Shown: positions 43,335-52,399, counted from the stretch's first letter. The stretch: 58,240 bases of DNA from Rhizobium sp. Q54 (GCA_945903635.1 CAMDOT010000009.1:1-58240), one strand, 5' to 3'. A program made the numbers and translations. The notes: generated from the letters alone by a model not told the origin.

Positions 43335-43955
43335 ATGCCCAGAAGTACAATTCGGAAGTTCGACGAAACGCTCGACAAATTGTTTGCCGATCGAACGCAT
43401 TGGTTGAAGTCACTCATTCGACGCAGACAACCGGGCGCAGCTCCAAGGTTCCGCCGTCGGAGAGTAGAAAAATCCATTGATAGACTACAAGGTCTAGCAA
43501 CTGAGACGCTTCTCTCGTCAAATTTGCTCACGCCAATAGACAATTTTTACGACCAGAAGAAGCAGTGGCATCCGAAACGAGGGAAGGGGCATGGTGTCAT
43601 CGCGAAATCTCGTGCCTTTAAGAAGTGGTACGAGGAAGAAATTGACCACAAGAATTGCGTGTATGTTTTCTGGAATGGAAACAGATGTTTGTATGTCGGT
43701 CGAACTTTGAATGGGAAAGGCCGACCATCGTCCCACTTCAACAAGCATTGGTTCAGCAAAGCGCATCGCATCGACATACTTGGATCTAGTTCAAAACGGA
43801 AAGTTCCGGCATTGGAGTGTCGTCTTACCCATGAACTGGAGCCTTCGTACTCAAGAATAAAACCGAGTCGGAGTAAGCATTTTCAGCGTTGCCAGATTTG
43901 CGAAGTGGAAAAGCATATTCGTGATGAGATGAAATCTATATTTGCACTCAGATAG
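43335..43955 (+). CDS. Orphan GIY-YIG-like nuclease, AT-rich
   Basis: A 206-residue protein after a strong GGGGGAGGA ribosome binding site. The first ~100 residues are basic with helical character. From about 108 the GIY-YIG-like core appears: CVYVFW and CLYVGRT (109-124), then Arg130, His134, and the catalytic Glu161 in ALECRLTHELEP (with the family's L-x-P motif). A final CxxC (Cys186 and Cys189) could be part of a zinc site. The first motif is YVF rather than GIY. Codon and base composition are far richer in A/T than the neighbours, and it has no partner gene, so it looks recently acquired. A defence or mobile-element role is inference. Confidence 0.72.
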   Translation: MPRSTIRKFDETLDKLFADRTHWLKSLIRRRQPGAAPRFRRRRVEKSIDRLQGLATETLLSSNLLTPIDNFYDQKKQWHPKRGKGHGVIAKSRAFKKWYEEEIDHKNCVYVFWNGNRCLYVGRTLNGKGRPSSHFNKHWFSKAHRIDILGSSSKRKVPALECRLTHELEPSYSRIKPSRSKHFQRCQICEVEKHIRDEMKSIFALR

Positions 43956-43989
43956 GTAAGACACATTCGTTAGAACGTTCACCGCCAAG

Positions 43990-45225
43990 TTAATCGTTCG
44001 CCGCGCCGTAGCGCAGCGGACGGAAGAAGGCGCGGATATCCTCGACGAGAAGGTCAGGCTCCTCGAGCGCCGCGAAGTGTCCGCCCCTCGGCATCAGGGT
44101 ATGGCGCTTGAGATTGTAGGCGCGTTCGACCCACGATTTGGGCGGCCTCGCCATGAGATCGGCGGGGAAGGCGGCCATGCCGGTCGGTGTTTCGACACGC
44201 TGTCCAGTGGGCAGGCCGCGACTGTGCGGATCCATCACTCCGCGATAGAGCCAGGTCGCAGTGCCTGCCGTGCCGGTCAGCCAGTAGACCATGATGTTGT
44301 CCAGCAGCACGTCCATCGAGAAGCGCCCCAGCGGATCGCCGCCGCAATCGCTCCACGCCCGGAATTTCTCGACAATCCAGGCCGCGAGGCCGACCGGCGA
44401 ATCAGCGAGTGCGACGCCCAAGGTTTGCGGCCGCGTCGCCTGGATGCGCTGGTAGGCCGTCATGTCGTCTCGGCCGGCCCGCGCCTCGGCAAGCCACGCC
44501 TCTTCCTCGGGCGAGAATGTGGTCGTGCGCATGTCGATGGCGGGGCGCAGTCCCATCATGTTGAGATGAACGCCGATGACGCCGCGCTCATCCTTCATCG
44601 GATAATCGAATCCCGACCACGACGACACCACCGCACCCCAGTCACCACCTTGCACGCCGTACGGCCGCGCATAGTTGAGCTTCTCGTGGACGAGCTTGTG
44701 CCAGAGGCCCGCGATGGCGCGAGGCCCGATCGGGCCCTGCGTGCCGTCGGCGCGCACCGGTGGCGCCGAGAATCCATAGCCGGGCAGCGACGGCGCGATC
44801 ACGTCGAAGGCATCGAGCGGGTCGCCGCCGTGGTTCTCGGGATGGGCCAGGACGTCGATGATGTGGAGGAACTCGACGATCGAGCCCGGCCAGCCGTGCG
44901 TCAGCACCAGCGGCAACGGCCGCGGCGCGTCTTCGACCTCGGTGCCGGGCTCGCGGATGAAGTGAAGCCGCTGCGGCCCGATGTCGACCAGGTAGTTGGG
45001 CCAGCGGTTGATCGCCTCCTGGCAGCGCTGCCAGTCGTAGCCGTGGCGCCAGTACGCGACCAGTTCGGCCAGGAAATCGGGATCGGTGCCGGAGGCCCAG
45101 CTGCCGTTGTCGGCAATGGCGGGCGCCGGCCGCCAGCGGCGCAGGCGCTCGTCGAGATCGATCAGCGCCCGCTCGGGAATATCGACCTTGAAGGGCTCGG
45201 GCGTATCGTGGCGCTGCTCGGTCAT
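43990..45225 (-). CDS. Epoxide hydrolase family protein (EHN domain)
   Basis: A 411-residue enzyme with an N-terminal epoxide-hydrolase domain (about 10-115, RALIDLDERLRRWRPAP and YWRHGYDWQRCQEAINRWPNY). The alpha/beta hydrolase part has oxyanion motif HGWPGS (110-115), nucleophile Asp195 in VQGGDWGAV and catalytic His383 in MPRGGHFAALE. It would open epoxides by the Asp-ester mechanism. Whether it acts on xenobiotic or endogenous epoxides is unknown. It lies 6 bp downstream of the antitoxin gene on the same strand but is unrelated in function. Confidence 0.92.
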   Translation of the reverse strand: MTEQRHDTPEPFKVDIPERALIDLDERLRRWRPAPAIADNGSWASGTDPDFLAELVAYWRHGYDWQRCQEAINRWPNYLVDIGPQRLHFIREPGTEVEDAPRPLPLVLTHGWPGSIVEFLHIIDVLAHPENHGGDPLDAFDVIAPSLPGYGFSAPPVRADGTQGPIGPRAIAGLWHKLVHEKLNYARPYGVQGGDWGAVVSSWSGFDYPMKDERGVIGVHLNMMGLRPAIDMRTTTFSPEEEAWLAEARAGRDDMTAYQRIQATRPQTLGVALADSPVGLAAWIVEKFRAWSDCGGDPLGRFSMDVLLDNIMVYWLTGTAGTATWLYRGVMDPHSRGLPTGQRVETPTGMAAFPADLMARPPKSWVERAYNLKRHTLMPRGGHFAALEEPDLLVEDIRAFFRPLRYGAAND

Positions 45226-45231
45226 CGCTCT

Positions 45232-45612
45232 TCACACCAGATCGTCGAGGTCGAGGTCGAGGTCGAGGTCGAGGGCATTGGCCAGCTTGCGGAGCACACT
45301 TTGCGAGGCGAGGCGGGAACTCGCCTCGAGTTGCGAAATATAGGGCTTGGATACTCCGCAGGCATCGGCCAGCGTTTGCTGGGTCATTCCCCTGTGCAGG
45401 CGCCACACCTTTATCTTGTTCTCGCCGTCGAGCAGGCGATTCACCACGTCGGCCGGAACCGTTTCGCCGGGGTTCGCCCGCCCATGGCGTACGGCAAGAG
45501 CGTCTTCCGCCTCTTCGAGGCGTTCGACGATATGCTTCCATTCAGCGAGGGGGACGACCGCCAATCGGGGCTTGCCTTCGACTTCGAGGACCTGCGGCTT
45601 CCTAATCTTCAT
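45232..45612 (-). CDS. Antitoxin with Phd-like N terminus and XRE-type helix-turn-helix
   Basis: A 126-residue protein. The first ~45 residues (KPQVLEVEGKPRLAVVPLAEW) resemble a Phd/RelB-type toxin-neutralising strand and helix. Residues about 70-115 are a clear XRE helix-turn-helix, MTQQTLADACGVSKPYISQLE. The C terminus ends in DLDLDLDLDD, encoded by five perfect copies of a 6-bp repeat. It overlaps the RelE-like toxin by 11 bp and sits downstream, so the toxin is translated first. It presumably binds the palindrome at 45872-45888 and represses the operon. Confidence 0.84.
   Translation of the reverse strand: MKIRKPQVLEVEGKPRLAVVPLAEWKHIVERLEEAEDALAVRHGRANPGETVPADVVNRLLDGENKIKVWRLHRGMTQQTLADACGVSKPYISQLEASSRLASQSVLRKLANALDLDLDLDLDDLV
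45244..45273. repeat. Hexanucleotide tandem repeat (five copies) in the antitoxin gene
   Basis: Five uninterrupted copies of GTCGAG encode the alternating Asp-Leu tail of the antitoxin on the minus strand. Changes in copy number would keep the frame and only change tail length. Confidence 0.9.
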
Positions 45613-45862
45613 AGATGCTGCTCCTGGGGCCGATCCGGACGATGAAGACGACGATCGTCCGGTGGCGAAGTTCGTAAACGACGCGCCAGTCGCCAACTCG
45701 CAGTCGAAAGGCGTCCATGCCCTTCAAACGTTTCACGTTGTCATTCGAGCCGAGCGGATTAGACGCCAGTTGTTCGATCTTGGAACGGACAAGTCGAGCC
45801 GTATTGGCCGGCATCCGAACCAGTGCCCTCTGTGCGTCGCGGCTGTACTCGATCCGATACAC
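45602..45862 (-). CDS. RelE/ParE-superfamily toxin
   Basis: An 86-residue protein of the RelE/StbE fold. Landmarks are YSRDAQRALVRMP near the start, RLKGMDAFRLRVGDWRVVYEL and the final strand IVVFIVRIGPRSSIYED. The basic residues Arg/Lys in the second half and the terminal Tyr are as in mRNA-cleaving members. It is the first gene of a two-gene operon with the antitoxin, the reversed order typical of HigBA-like pairs. The start lies 10 bp from the palindromic operator. Confidence 0.88.
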   Translation of the reverse strand: MYRIEYSRDAQRALVRMPANTARLVRSKIEQLASNPLGSNDNVKRLKGMDAFRLRVGDWRVVYELRHRTIVVFIVRIGPRSSIYED

Positions 45863-45871
45863 GGTGCAATT

Positions 45872-45888
45872 GTTAGCTTATAGCTAAC
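45872..45888. promoter_or_regulatory. Palindromic operator of the RelE-type toxin operon
   Basis: Arms GTTAGCT (45872-45878) and AGCTAAC (45882-45888) are perfect reverse complements around TAT. It lies 10 bp upstream of the toxin start in an otherwise short AT-rich leader. The XRE domain of the antitoxin is the obvious ligand, which is inference. Confidence 0.65.
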
Positions 45889-45912
45889 TTCATCGCAAAC
45901 TCCGGTGCGACG

Positions 45913-46680
45913 TCAGCTTTCCAGCAAATCGGCGCGGATGCGCTCGCGCGCCGCCGCGTCGAGGCCGAGCGCGCGTTCGGCGAACTGCTCCGGCCCGCCG
46001 AAATCGGCGCGCACCACCTCGAAGGCCGCCTCGAGATAGGGCGTGCGGGCCTCGACGATGGCGGCGCGGGTGTCGATGTCGAGTTCGGGATAGCGGCCGA
46101 TATGGCCGGTCCATAGCTCGTTGGTGCGGAGGTAGTCCTCCATCACGGCATCCCAGGGCACGCCCAGCAGCGTGAGCAGCAGCGCCGAAGCGAAGCCCGT
46201 ACGGTCCTTGCCGGCGGTGCAATGGAACACCAGCGGCCGGTGCGTGCCGTCGGCGAGCGTCGTGAACAGCGTCCGGAAACCCGGCGCGCAGCGGCGCGGA
46301 TAGTCGCGATAGTGATCGGTCAGGAAACCCATCATCACGAAGGGTGTCGCGCTGCCGTCGGCGACGGCGCCCCGGATCTTCTCGCCGACGCCGGGCTCGA
46401 TGTGGGCACCGACGACGCGGCAAGCGACGCCGTCGATCGCATGAGGCGTCTCGGCTGCCTCGTTGACGCCGCGCAGGTCGACGATGGTGCGCACGCCCAG
46501 CCGGCCGAGGGCGGCGCGGTCGTCGTCGGTCAGGTTGCCGAGATGGGCGGAGCGGAAGACCGCGCCCGAGCGAACGGCGCGGCCGTCGCCGGTGCGATAG
46601 CCGCCGAGGTCGCGGAAATTGGAGCCGCCCTGGAGCGGCACGACGTATGGTGTAGTGCGTGGCATTGTCTGGTTGGGCAT
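45913..46680 (-). CDS. Tyrosine-protein phosphatase (DSP/PTP-like)
   Basis: A 255-residue protein with the phosphatase signature HCTAGKDRTG: Cys154 is the nucleophile and Arg160 binds phosphate. The N-terminal GGSNFRDLGGYRT and IVDLRGVNEAAE are typical of the bacterial tyrosine-specific PTP subgroup, which acts on phosphotyrosine and phosphoinositides. It has no signal peptide. It is separated from the TonB receptor gene by about 50 bp, and both lie on the minus strand. Confidence 0.9.
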   Translation of the reverse strand: MPNQTMPRTTPYVVPLQGGSNFRDLGGYRTGDGRAVRSGAVFRSAHLGNLTDDDRAALGRLGVRTIVDLRGVNEAAETPHAIDGVACRVVGAHIEPGVGEKIRGAVADGSATPFVMMGFLTDHYRDYPRRCAPGFRTLFTTLADGTHRPLVFHCTAGKDRTGFASALLLTLLGVPWDAVMEDYLRTNELWTGHIGRYPELDIDTRAAIVEARTPYLEAAFEVVRADFGGPEQFAERALGLDAAARERIRADLLES

Positions 46681-46729
46681 GGCGGAAGGTCTATCACGTC
46701 CACCCCTGCCAATTCATCTCCGACATTGT

Positions 46730-48862
46730 TCAGAATTTTTGCGACAGCGTTACAAAGAAGGCCCGGCGCATTCCGTACTGCGGGGCGCCGACGCCGACGC
46801 CGGTGCCGTCGCGCAACTGATAGGTGCTGTCGGCCAGGTTGATGACGTCGAAGCGCACTTGCGTGCCTTTGCTGACGCTGACCGGCACCTTTTGGGTAAG
46901 CGACAGATTGAGCGTGGCATAGGCCGGTAACGAGGTGTCGTTGGGCGTCACGATGCTGGTGCGCAGCCCGGTGCCGAACAGCACGTCGGCTGACACACGC
47001 GTGGCCCAGTCACTGTCCTGGTTGAAAACGTAAGCGGCGCCGGCCGAGCCGGTCCAGCTTTGGTTGTGATCGGTGAATATCCAGTTGTTGGCGATGTAGT
47101 CGAGTTCAGCCTGCTCGAAGTTGAACTGTGCGGAGTTGATGTTGATCGCGGAGGTGCGGGTCCAGGCGAGATTGGCGTAGACCGACCATGGACCCTTGTC
47201 GTAGTTCGTGAACAGTTCCCATCCGGCAACCTGGGCATAGGCGTAGTTGAAGGAGGCCAGGGTGATCGGGGCGCCGAATTGGCCCTTGTCGAGATAGTTC
47301 TGGGCAAACTTGTAGTAGCCGGCGAAACCCACCGAAAATCCATCCAGCGGCTTCACTGTCAGGCCGACGTCGAAATTGTCCGAACGTTCGGCCTTCACGG
47401 GTGAGTTCATGGCCACTTCGGGGGCCACCGCCGTCCCCGACAGCACCGCGATCGAGTTGGGGTTTACCTGGTTGAGCGGCGCTGGAACGAAGTATCTCGC
47501 ATAGCCGGCGCGCAGCGTGATCCTCGGATCGGGCTCCCAGACGACATTGACGCGGGGACTGAGCTGGTTCTCCGATGTGACGCCGGAAATGGCGTCGAAG
47601 CGGGCGCCGAAATTCACCGTCACGTTCGGAACCACCTTCCATTCATCCTGAAGGTAGACGCTGTAGGTCCAGCCGACGAGGTCGGAACCCTGGGTGAAGC
47701 CTGCCGTCTGGCCGGAGGGGATGGTCGCCTCCGGGTCGCCCGGATCGGGGACCATCGTTATGGCATTGGCGTTGGTCAGGCTGGTGACGCGCTCCCTCTG
47801 GACCAGGAAGCCGCCGCGCAGCGTATGGGCGCTCGCGGCCTTCCAGCTCGCATCACCCTGCACGCCCATGGCCAGGCTCGTGCGGTTGGCATAGGGCTGG
47901 ATGCCATTGTAGAGCAGGTCGCCGATGACGTCGGGCTGGTAGGAGAGGTTGGAGTAGCGGGTAAATCCCGAGAGCTGCAGGTTGAAGTTCTGGTAGCTCT
48001 TCTGCAGCGAAGCGATGCCGAAGTAGGTATCCTCCCACTGTCGCTGGTCGAGGATCGAGCTGTTCCAGTTGGATATGTTGTTCACGGTGAAGGCCGGCGT
48101 CTGGCCGGGCACGTTGGGGATCTGGTAGCGCGCACTGGCCCCGCCGGCGATAAAGCTCAAGCGCGTATTGTCGTCGACGATGCCGGTCACTTTCGCCAGC
48201 GCGTACCATTGGGCAGTGTCATCGTGCAGCGGCGTGCTGGAGGATGTCGGGTTTTCGACGCCGATGCCGTTGCTCACGTATTGGCCGACGGCGAAATAGT
48301 CGACCGCGCCGGAGCGCCCGCCGTATTGAAGCGCCGGCTGGATCCAGTTGTACGAGCCGCCCATCACCGAGGCCTCGCCGCCGGGATCGGTCGAGCCCGA
48401 CTTCACGCCGATGTCGACCACGCCCGCGGTCCGCAGACCGTACTGGGCCGGCAGCGAGCCGGTGAGCAGCGACAGCTCGTTGGCGAAGCGCGGCGACAGG
48501 ACGCTGCTGAACAGCGATAGCCCCTCCGGGAGTTGCACGCCGTCGAGCCGATATTGCAGGCTGCCATGGTCGCCACGCACATGGATCTGGCCGAAGCCGT
48601 CCTGCACCACGCCGGGCGCGCGCAACAGCACCTGGTTGAGCGGCGCGTTCTCACCCTGTGGCGTGTTTTCGATGGCCGTCTTGCCGAAATCGTACCGCGT
48701 GGCGCCGAGGCTGGGCAGGATTTCGCTGCGTTCGCGATCGAAGCGCTTGCCGGTTACGACGATTTCGGACGTCTTGGCGTCGGGTTGGTCCTGAGCCGAT
48801 GCTGTGCCGGCCGCCAGACTCGCTCCGAGAAACAATACCGCCCCACCGATCCGCCCTCGCAT
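46730..48862 (-). CDS. TonB-dependent outer-membrane receptor (candidate zinc uptake)
   Basis: A 710-residue receptor with a signal peptide (cleavage after ASA near residue 23), a TonB box EIVVTGK, a plug domain (about 60-165, with LLRAPGVVQDGFGQIHVRGDHG) and a 22-strand-type barrel ending in Phe (FFVTLSQKF). There is no His-rich loop. A perfect palindrome resembling a Zur box lies 51-69 bp upstream of the start, so zinc (or a zinc chelate) is the best guess for the ligand; this is inference from the operator alone. Confidence 0.9.
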   Translation of the reverse strand: MRGRIGGAVLFLGASLAAGTASAQDQPDAKTSEIVVTGKRFDRERSEILPSLGATRYDFGKTAIENTPQGENAPLNQVLLRAPGVVQDGFGQIHVRGDHGSLQYRLDGVQLPEGLSLFSSVLSPRFANELSLLTGSLPAQYGLRTAGVVDIGVKSGSTDPGGEASVMGGSYNWIQPALQYGGRSGAVDYFAVGQYVSNGIGVENPTSSSTPLHDDTAQWYALAKVTGIVDDNTRLSFIAGGASARYQIPNVPGQTPAFTVNNISNWNSSILDQRQWEDTYFGIASLQKSYQNFNLQLSGFTRYSNLSYQPDVIGDLLYNGIQPYANRTSLAMGVQGDASWKAASAHTLRGGFLVQRERVTSLTNANAITMVPDPGDPEATIPSGQTAGFTQGSDLVGWTYSVYLQDEWKVVPNVTVNFGARFDAISGVTSENQLSPRVNVVWEPDPRITLRAGYARYFVPAPLNQVNPNSIAVLSGTAVAPEVAMNSPVKAERSDNFDVGLTVKPLDGFSVGFAGYYKFAQNYLDKGQFGAPITLASFNYAYAQVAGWELFTNYDKGPWSVYANLAWTRTSAININSAQFNFEQAELDYIANNWIFTDHNQSWTGSAGAAYVFNQDSDWATRVSADVLFGTGLRTSIVTPNDTSLPAYATLNLSLTQKVPVSVSKGTQVRFDVINLADSTYQLRDGTGVGVGAPQYGMRRAFFVTLSQKF

Positions 48863-48912
48863 TGCATATCCCCCTGTCGTCCGTCGTCTGGTCCATCAGC
48901 TCATCGATTGAT

Positions 48913-48931
48913 AATGTTATAATATAACATT
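48913..48931. promoter_or_regulatory. Perfect 19-bp palindrome, Zur-box-like operator
   Basis: AATGTTATAATATAACATT is a perfect palindrome with 9-bp arms around a central A. It closely resembles the known proteobacterial Zur consensus containing ATGTTATAATATAACAT. It lies 51 bp upstream of the TonB-receptor start, where it would overlap a promoter. In 48932-49178 I see no further gene, only an AT-rich part near 49055-49100 that may hold the promoter for the flavoprotein gene. Confidence 0.7.
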
Positions 48932-49178
48932 CCAATTCGTCAACGCAGGTCGTCGGCCGGGCTTTCCGTCGTGGGCGTGTCAGATGGTGGCTATGTCGGC
49001 GGAGTCGGCAGAGACGTCAGGGCGTCCAGGATCGAGGCAGCTCTCGCATCGATCAAAAAAACCTTCTCATCATGCATGCAATATCATAATTGAAACGGAC
49101 AGAGCTGCTTGATCTCGACCCGATGGGCGTGCCGGGAAACAAGGTGGACAAGCGTCTTGTTTGGGGTGCGTGCATATC

Positions 49179-50684
49179 GTGACGCAAGACATTGTCGATA
49201 CTTTGATTGTCGGCGCCGGCCCCGCCGGCCTGACGGCTGGCTATCTCCTGACCAAGGAGCGCGCGGGAAGTGTCCTCGTTCTCGAAGAGAGCGCTATTTA
49301 TGTTGGCGGCATCAGCCGCACGGAATCGCATAACGGCCACTTCTTCGATATTGGCGGGCACCGTTTCTTCTCCAAGTCTCAGGAAGTAGAAGACCTCTGG
49401 CGCGAAATTCTTCCTCGCGACTTCATCGAGCGTCCCCGCAAGTCGCGCATCTTCTTTCGCAACACGCTCTACAGTTATCCGCTGCGCGCCTTCGAAACGC
49501 TCACCAATCTTGGCGTTCTGGAGAGTGCGCTTTGCGTTGCTTCGTACCTGAAGGCCTGCCTGTTCCCCACGCGTAACCCCATCTCATTCCATCAGTGGGT
49601 GGCGAATCAATTCGGTGAGCGGCTGTTTCGGATCTTCTTCAAAACCTATACCGAAAAAGTATGGGGGATGAGTTGCGACGAGATATCCGCGGATTGGGCC
49701 GCCCAGCGCATCAAGGGCCTCAATCTCTTCGTCGCCGTCGCGTCTGCGCTCCGTAAATCCCTGCGCCTGGGTGCTGCGAACCGTGGCACGGTGAAGACCC
49801 TGATCGAAAGCTTCCGCTATCCACGTCGCGGACCAGGGATGATCTGGGAGGCTGCCGCCCTGAAAATCCGCGAACAGGGCGGCACGATCGTGCAGGGCCA
49901 GTCCGCACGACGTTTTGCCTGGGACGATGTCGAGAAGGTGTGGTCGGTGACGGCACACGATCAGGCGTCGTCGAGCGAGCGAATCTATCGGGCGCGACGC
50001 GTCATCTCGTCGGCGCCGCTGCGGGATGTCGTGAACGGCATCAGTCCGCGCCCGGCCTCTGCAGAGGCCGCGTCCACCTTGAAGTACCGCGACTTCATTA
50101 CAGTGGCGATTTTCCTCAAGACGCAATCCTTGTTCGACGACAACTGGATCTACATTCACGATCCGAATGTGAAAGTCGGACGCGTGCAGAATTACGCTTC
50201 CTGGTCGCCGGAGATGGTGCCTGCATCGGACAGGGGCTGCCTCGGCCTGGAATATTTCTGCTTCGAAGGCGACGGGCTCTGGAATACTTCCGATGCCGAC
50301 CTGATAAAACTCGCGATCGGTGAATTGAAGACGCTCGGTCTCGCCACGGCAGATCAGGTCGAGGGCGGCTATGTCGTTCGCCAGCCGAAGGCCTATCCGG
50401 TCTACGATGCGGCCTACAAGGGTGCGGTGGACGCCGTGCGCGAGGAGTTCGCCGAGCGCTTTCCGACCTTCCATTTCGTCGGCCGCAACGGCATGCATAA
50501 ATACAACAATCAGGACCACGCCATGATGACGGCGATGCTGACGGTCCGGAACATCATTGCCGGCTCCAATCTCTATGATGTCTGGAGCGTCAATGAAGAC
50601 GCGCAGTATCATGAGGAAGTCACCGAAGCCGATGGCAAGGGTGCGAGCGGACTGCGCCTTGTGCCGCAGTCACTCGATTCGTAG
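49179..50684 (+). CDS. FAD-dependent oxidoreductase, UDP-galactopyranose-mutase-like
   Basis: GTG 49179 gives 501 residues; GTG 49170 and TTG 49161 are alternatives in frame. The FAD-binding Rossmann motif is VGAGPAGLTAGYLL, followed by the second glycine-rich element GGISRT and GGHRFFSKS, a feature of the protoporphyrinogen-oxidase/UDP-galactopyranose-mutase group. A central EKVWGMSCDEISADWAAQRIKGL and C-terminal NQDHAMMTAMLTVRNI complete the fold. It is 2 bp from the GtrA gene, so a role in modifying a lipid-linked or surface sugar is likely; the reaction is unknown. Composition is somewhat less GC-rich than the flanks. Confidence 0.87.
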   Translation: MTQDIVDTLIVGAGPAGLTAGYLLTKERAGSVLVLEESAIYVGGISRTESHNGHFFDIGGHRFFSKSQEVEDLWREILPRDFIERPRKSRIFFRNTLYSYPLRAFETLTNLGVLESALCVASYLKACLFPTRNPISFHQWVANQFGERLFRIFFKTYTEKVWGMSCDEISADWAAQRIKGLNLFVAVASALRKSLRLGAANRGTVKTLIESFRYPRRGPGMIWEAAALKIREQGGTIVQGQSARRFAWDDVEKVWSVTAHDQASSSERIYRARRVISSAPLRDVVNGISPRPASAEAASTLKYRDFITVAIFLKTQSLFDDNWIYIHDPNVKVGRVQNYASWSPEMVPASDRGCLGLEYFCFEGDGLWNTSDADLIKLAIGELKTLGLATADQVEGGYVVRQPKAYPVYDAAYKGAVDAVREEFAERFPTFHFVGRNGMHKYNNQDHAMMTAMLTVRNIIAGSNLYDVWSVNEDAQYHEEVTEADGKGASGLRLVPQSLDS

Positions 50685-50686
50685 GG

Positions 50687-51073
50687 ATGTTGCCGCGCTA
50701 TTTCCTGGTGAGCGTGATTGCGCTTGCGGTGGATTATGGCCTGTACCTGACGCTTCTTTGGAACTGGTCAGGCCTGTCACCGGCGCAAGCCGCGGCGCCG
50801 GCCTACATTGCGGGCGGGCTCGTGCACTACGTCATGTCGCGCCGCTTCGTCTTTCCGGAGGGCTGGCTTCACCGCCGTCAGTTGGAAGAACTATCTCTCT
50901 TCATCCTGAGTGGATTGTTCGGCGCGGCCCTCACGTCGGGAGTCGTGTGGGCTGTTTCAACCATTCCTGGCGCGGGCGTACATTGGCCCAAGATTGCCGC
51001 GGTCGCTTTGAGCTTTGTGGCAACCTACGCCATTCGAAAGTATCTCGTGTTCCGTACCGGCGTCCGCACATAA
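50687..51073 (+). CDS. GtrA-family membrane protein
   Basis: A 128-residue protein with four transmembrane helices (about 2-22, 34-52, 72-90, 98-118) and the GtrA hallmark HYVMSRRFVF between the second and third. GtrA proteins are thought to flip undecaprenyl-phosphate-linked glucose and related sugars. The gene is sandwiched between the flavoprotein gene (2 bp away) and the GT39 gene (18 bp away), forming a three-gene surface-sugar operon. Confidence 0.9.
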   Translation: MLPRYFLVSVIALAVDYGLYLTLLWNWSGLSPAQAAAPAYIAGGLVHYVMSRRFVFPEGWLHRRQLEELSLFILSGLFGAALTSGVVWAVSTIPGAGVHWPKIAAVALSFVATYAIRKYLVFRTGVRT

Positions 51074-51091
51074 AGTAGAGACGTTGAACAG

Positions 51092-52373
51092 ATGAATATC
51101 CGACTTGGCCGGTCCAGACGAATTTCGGGCTGCCTGATCATTGTTGTCATTGCGCTGATTGTGCGCCTCGCGGCGGTGATTGCTTGGGGCAATACCGATC
51201 TTCGCGGGACCACCGACCAGATTGGCTATTTTGTATTGGCGCAGAATGTTCGCCAGCATCATGCCTTCTCCTACGGCCAACCGCTTCGCTGGGGCCAGGA
51301 GCCGGTACTGAATGCACCCGGCCCCTACGATCCTACCGCGGACCGCGCGCCGATTTATTCCCTGGTGATAGCCGCTCTTTGGTGGGGCGATAAGCCGCCG
51401 CTCCTGGAGGTCTGGGCGGTACAGGGCATACTCGGCGCGCTCGTGGCGATACTGGTCTACTTGATGGCTCTCGAAGCGTTCGGCTTCGGTGTCGCGCTTA
51501 CGGCCGGTCTCGCAATGGCCCTCGCCCCGTTTACGGCGTTTACCACCGCTCTTTTCCTCAGCGAGACGCTCTTCACCTTCTTTCTGACGTCCAGCCTGTG
51601 GTTCTGGACTCGGAAGAAGGGAGTGTTGGCGGGTATTTTTCTCGGGGCGGCAACGCTCACCCGCGCGGTCACCCTTCCGATCATCGGCATTGTGCTGCTG
51701 CTTGGCCTGCTCACGAAGTTCAATCGGCCTCTCCACTTCAAGGTGGCGCTCGTAGCCTTGGTCATCATCGCTCCCTGGACGATCCGGAATGCGATCACGC
51801 AGGGTGCTTTTATTCCTGTCGCCAGCGTCGGCTGGGGCGCAAATATGCTCTTCGGTACGATCGACGTGCCCTACGGCTCCGGCCCCATGTTCATGTCGTA
51901 TACCCAAGACAAGGGTTACGCGGAGATCGTAGGAACGGCTCCGACAAAACATGACGCCGAGAAGCAGATGGGCAGGCTTGCCGTCGAGCGCATACGCGAG
52001 GCGCCTCTGCACTGGCTTTGGTTGCGCATCAAGGAAGTCCCGCGTTTCTGGCTCGGCAGTGGGGACATGATTTCGATGCATCCGGCCTTCAAGCTTGCTT
52101 ACAGGCTGGCCGCGGTTGGCTTCTGGGGATTGGCCGTGGCTGGAATTTTCCTCGCCCGGCGGCGGTGGCGAGACCTCTATCCACTTGCCCTGATTCCGAC
52201 CTTGCTGGCCCTGGCTCATTCGGTCGGATCGGCGGAAGAGCGTTATAGTCTCGCGCTTGTGCCCATGGCGGCTATTTTTTGCCGGCTATGCGGTGTCAGT
52301 TCTGACGGCCAAAAGCTTCCGCCCCGAAAAGACTGTCGAGTCCGGATCGTCGAGTCGCTGAACGATAACGATC

Positions 52374-52399
<26 letters not shown>
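51092..52399 (+). CDS. GT39-family membrane glycosyltransferase
   Basis: A 435-residue integral membrane protein with about nine to eleven helices. The first periplasmic loop contains the Asp-rich [19 protein letters not shown] typical of ArnT/GT39-type C-superfamily transferases, which use polyprenyl-phosphate sugars to modify lipids or proteins in the periplasm. It is the third gene of the flavoprotein-GtrA-GT39 operon. The final 26 bp overlap the end of the convergent secA gene, so the tail may be poorly conserved. Confidence 0.87.
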
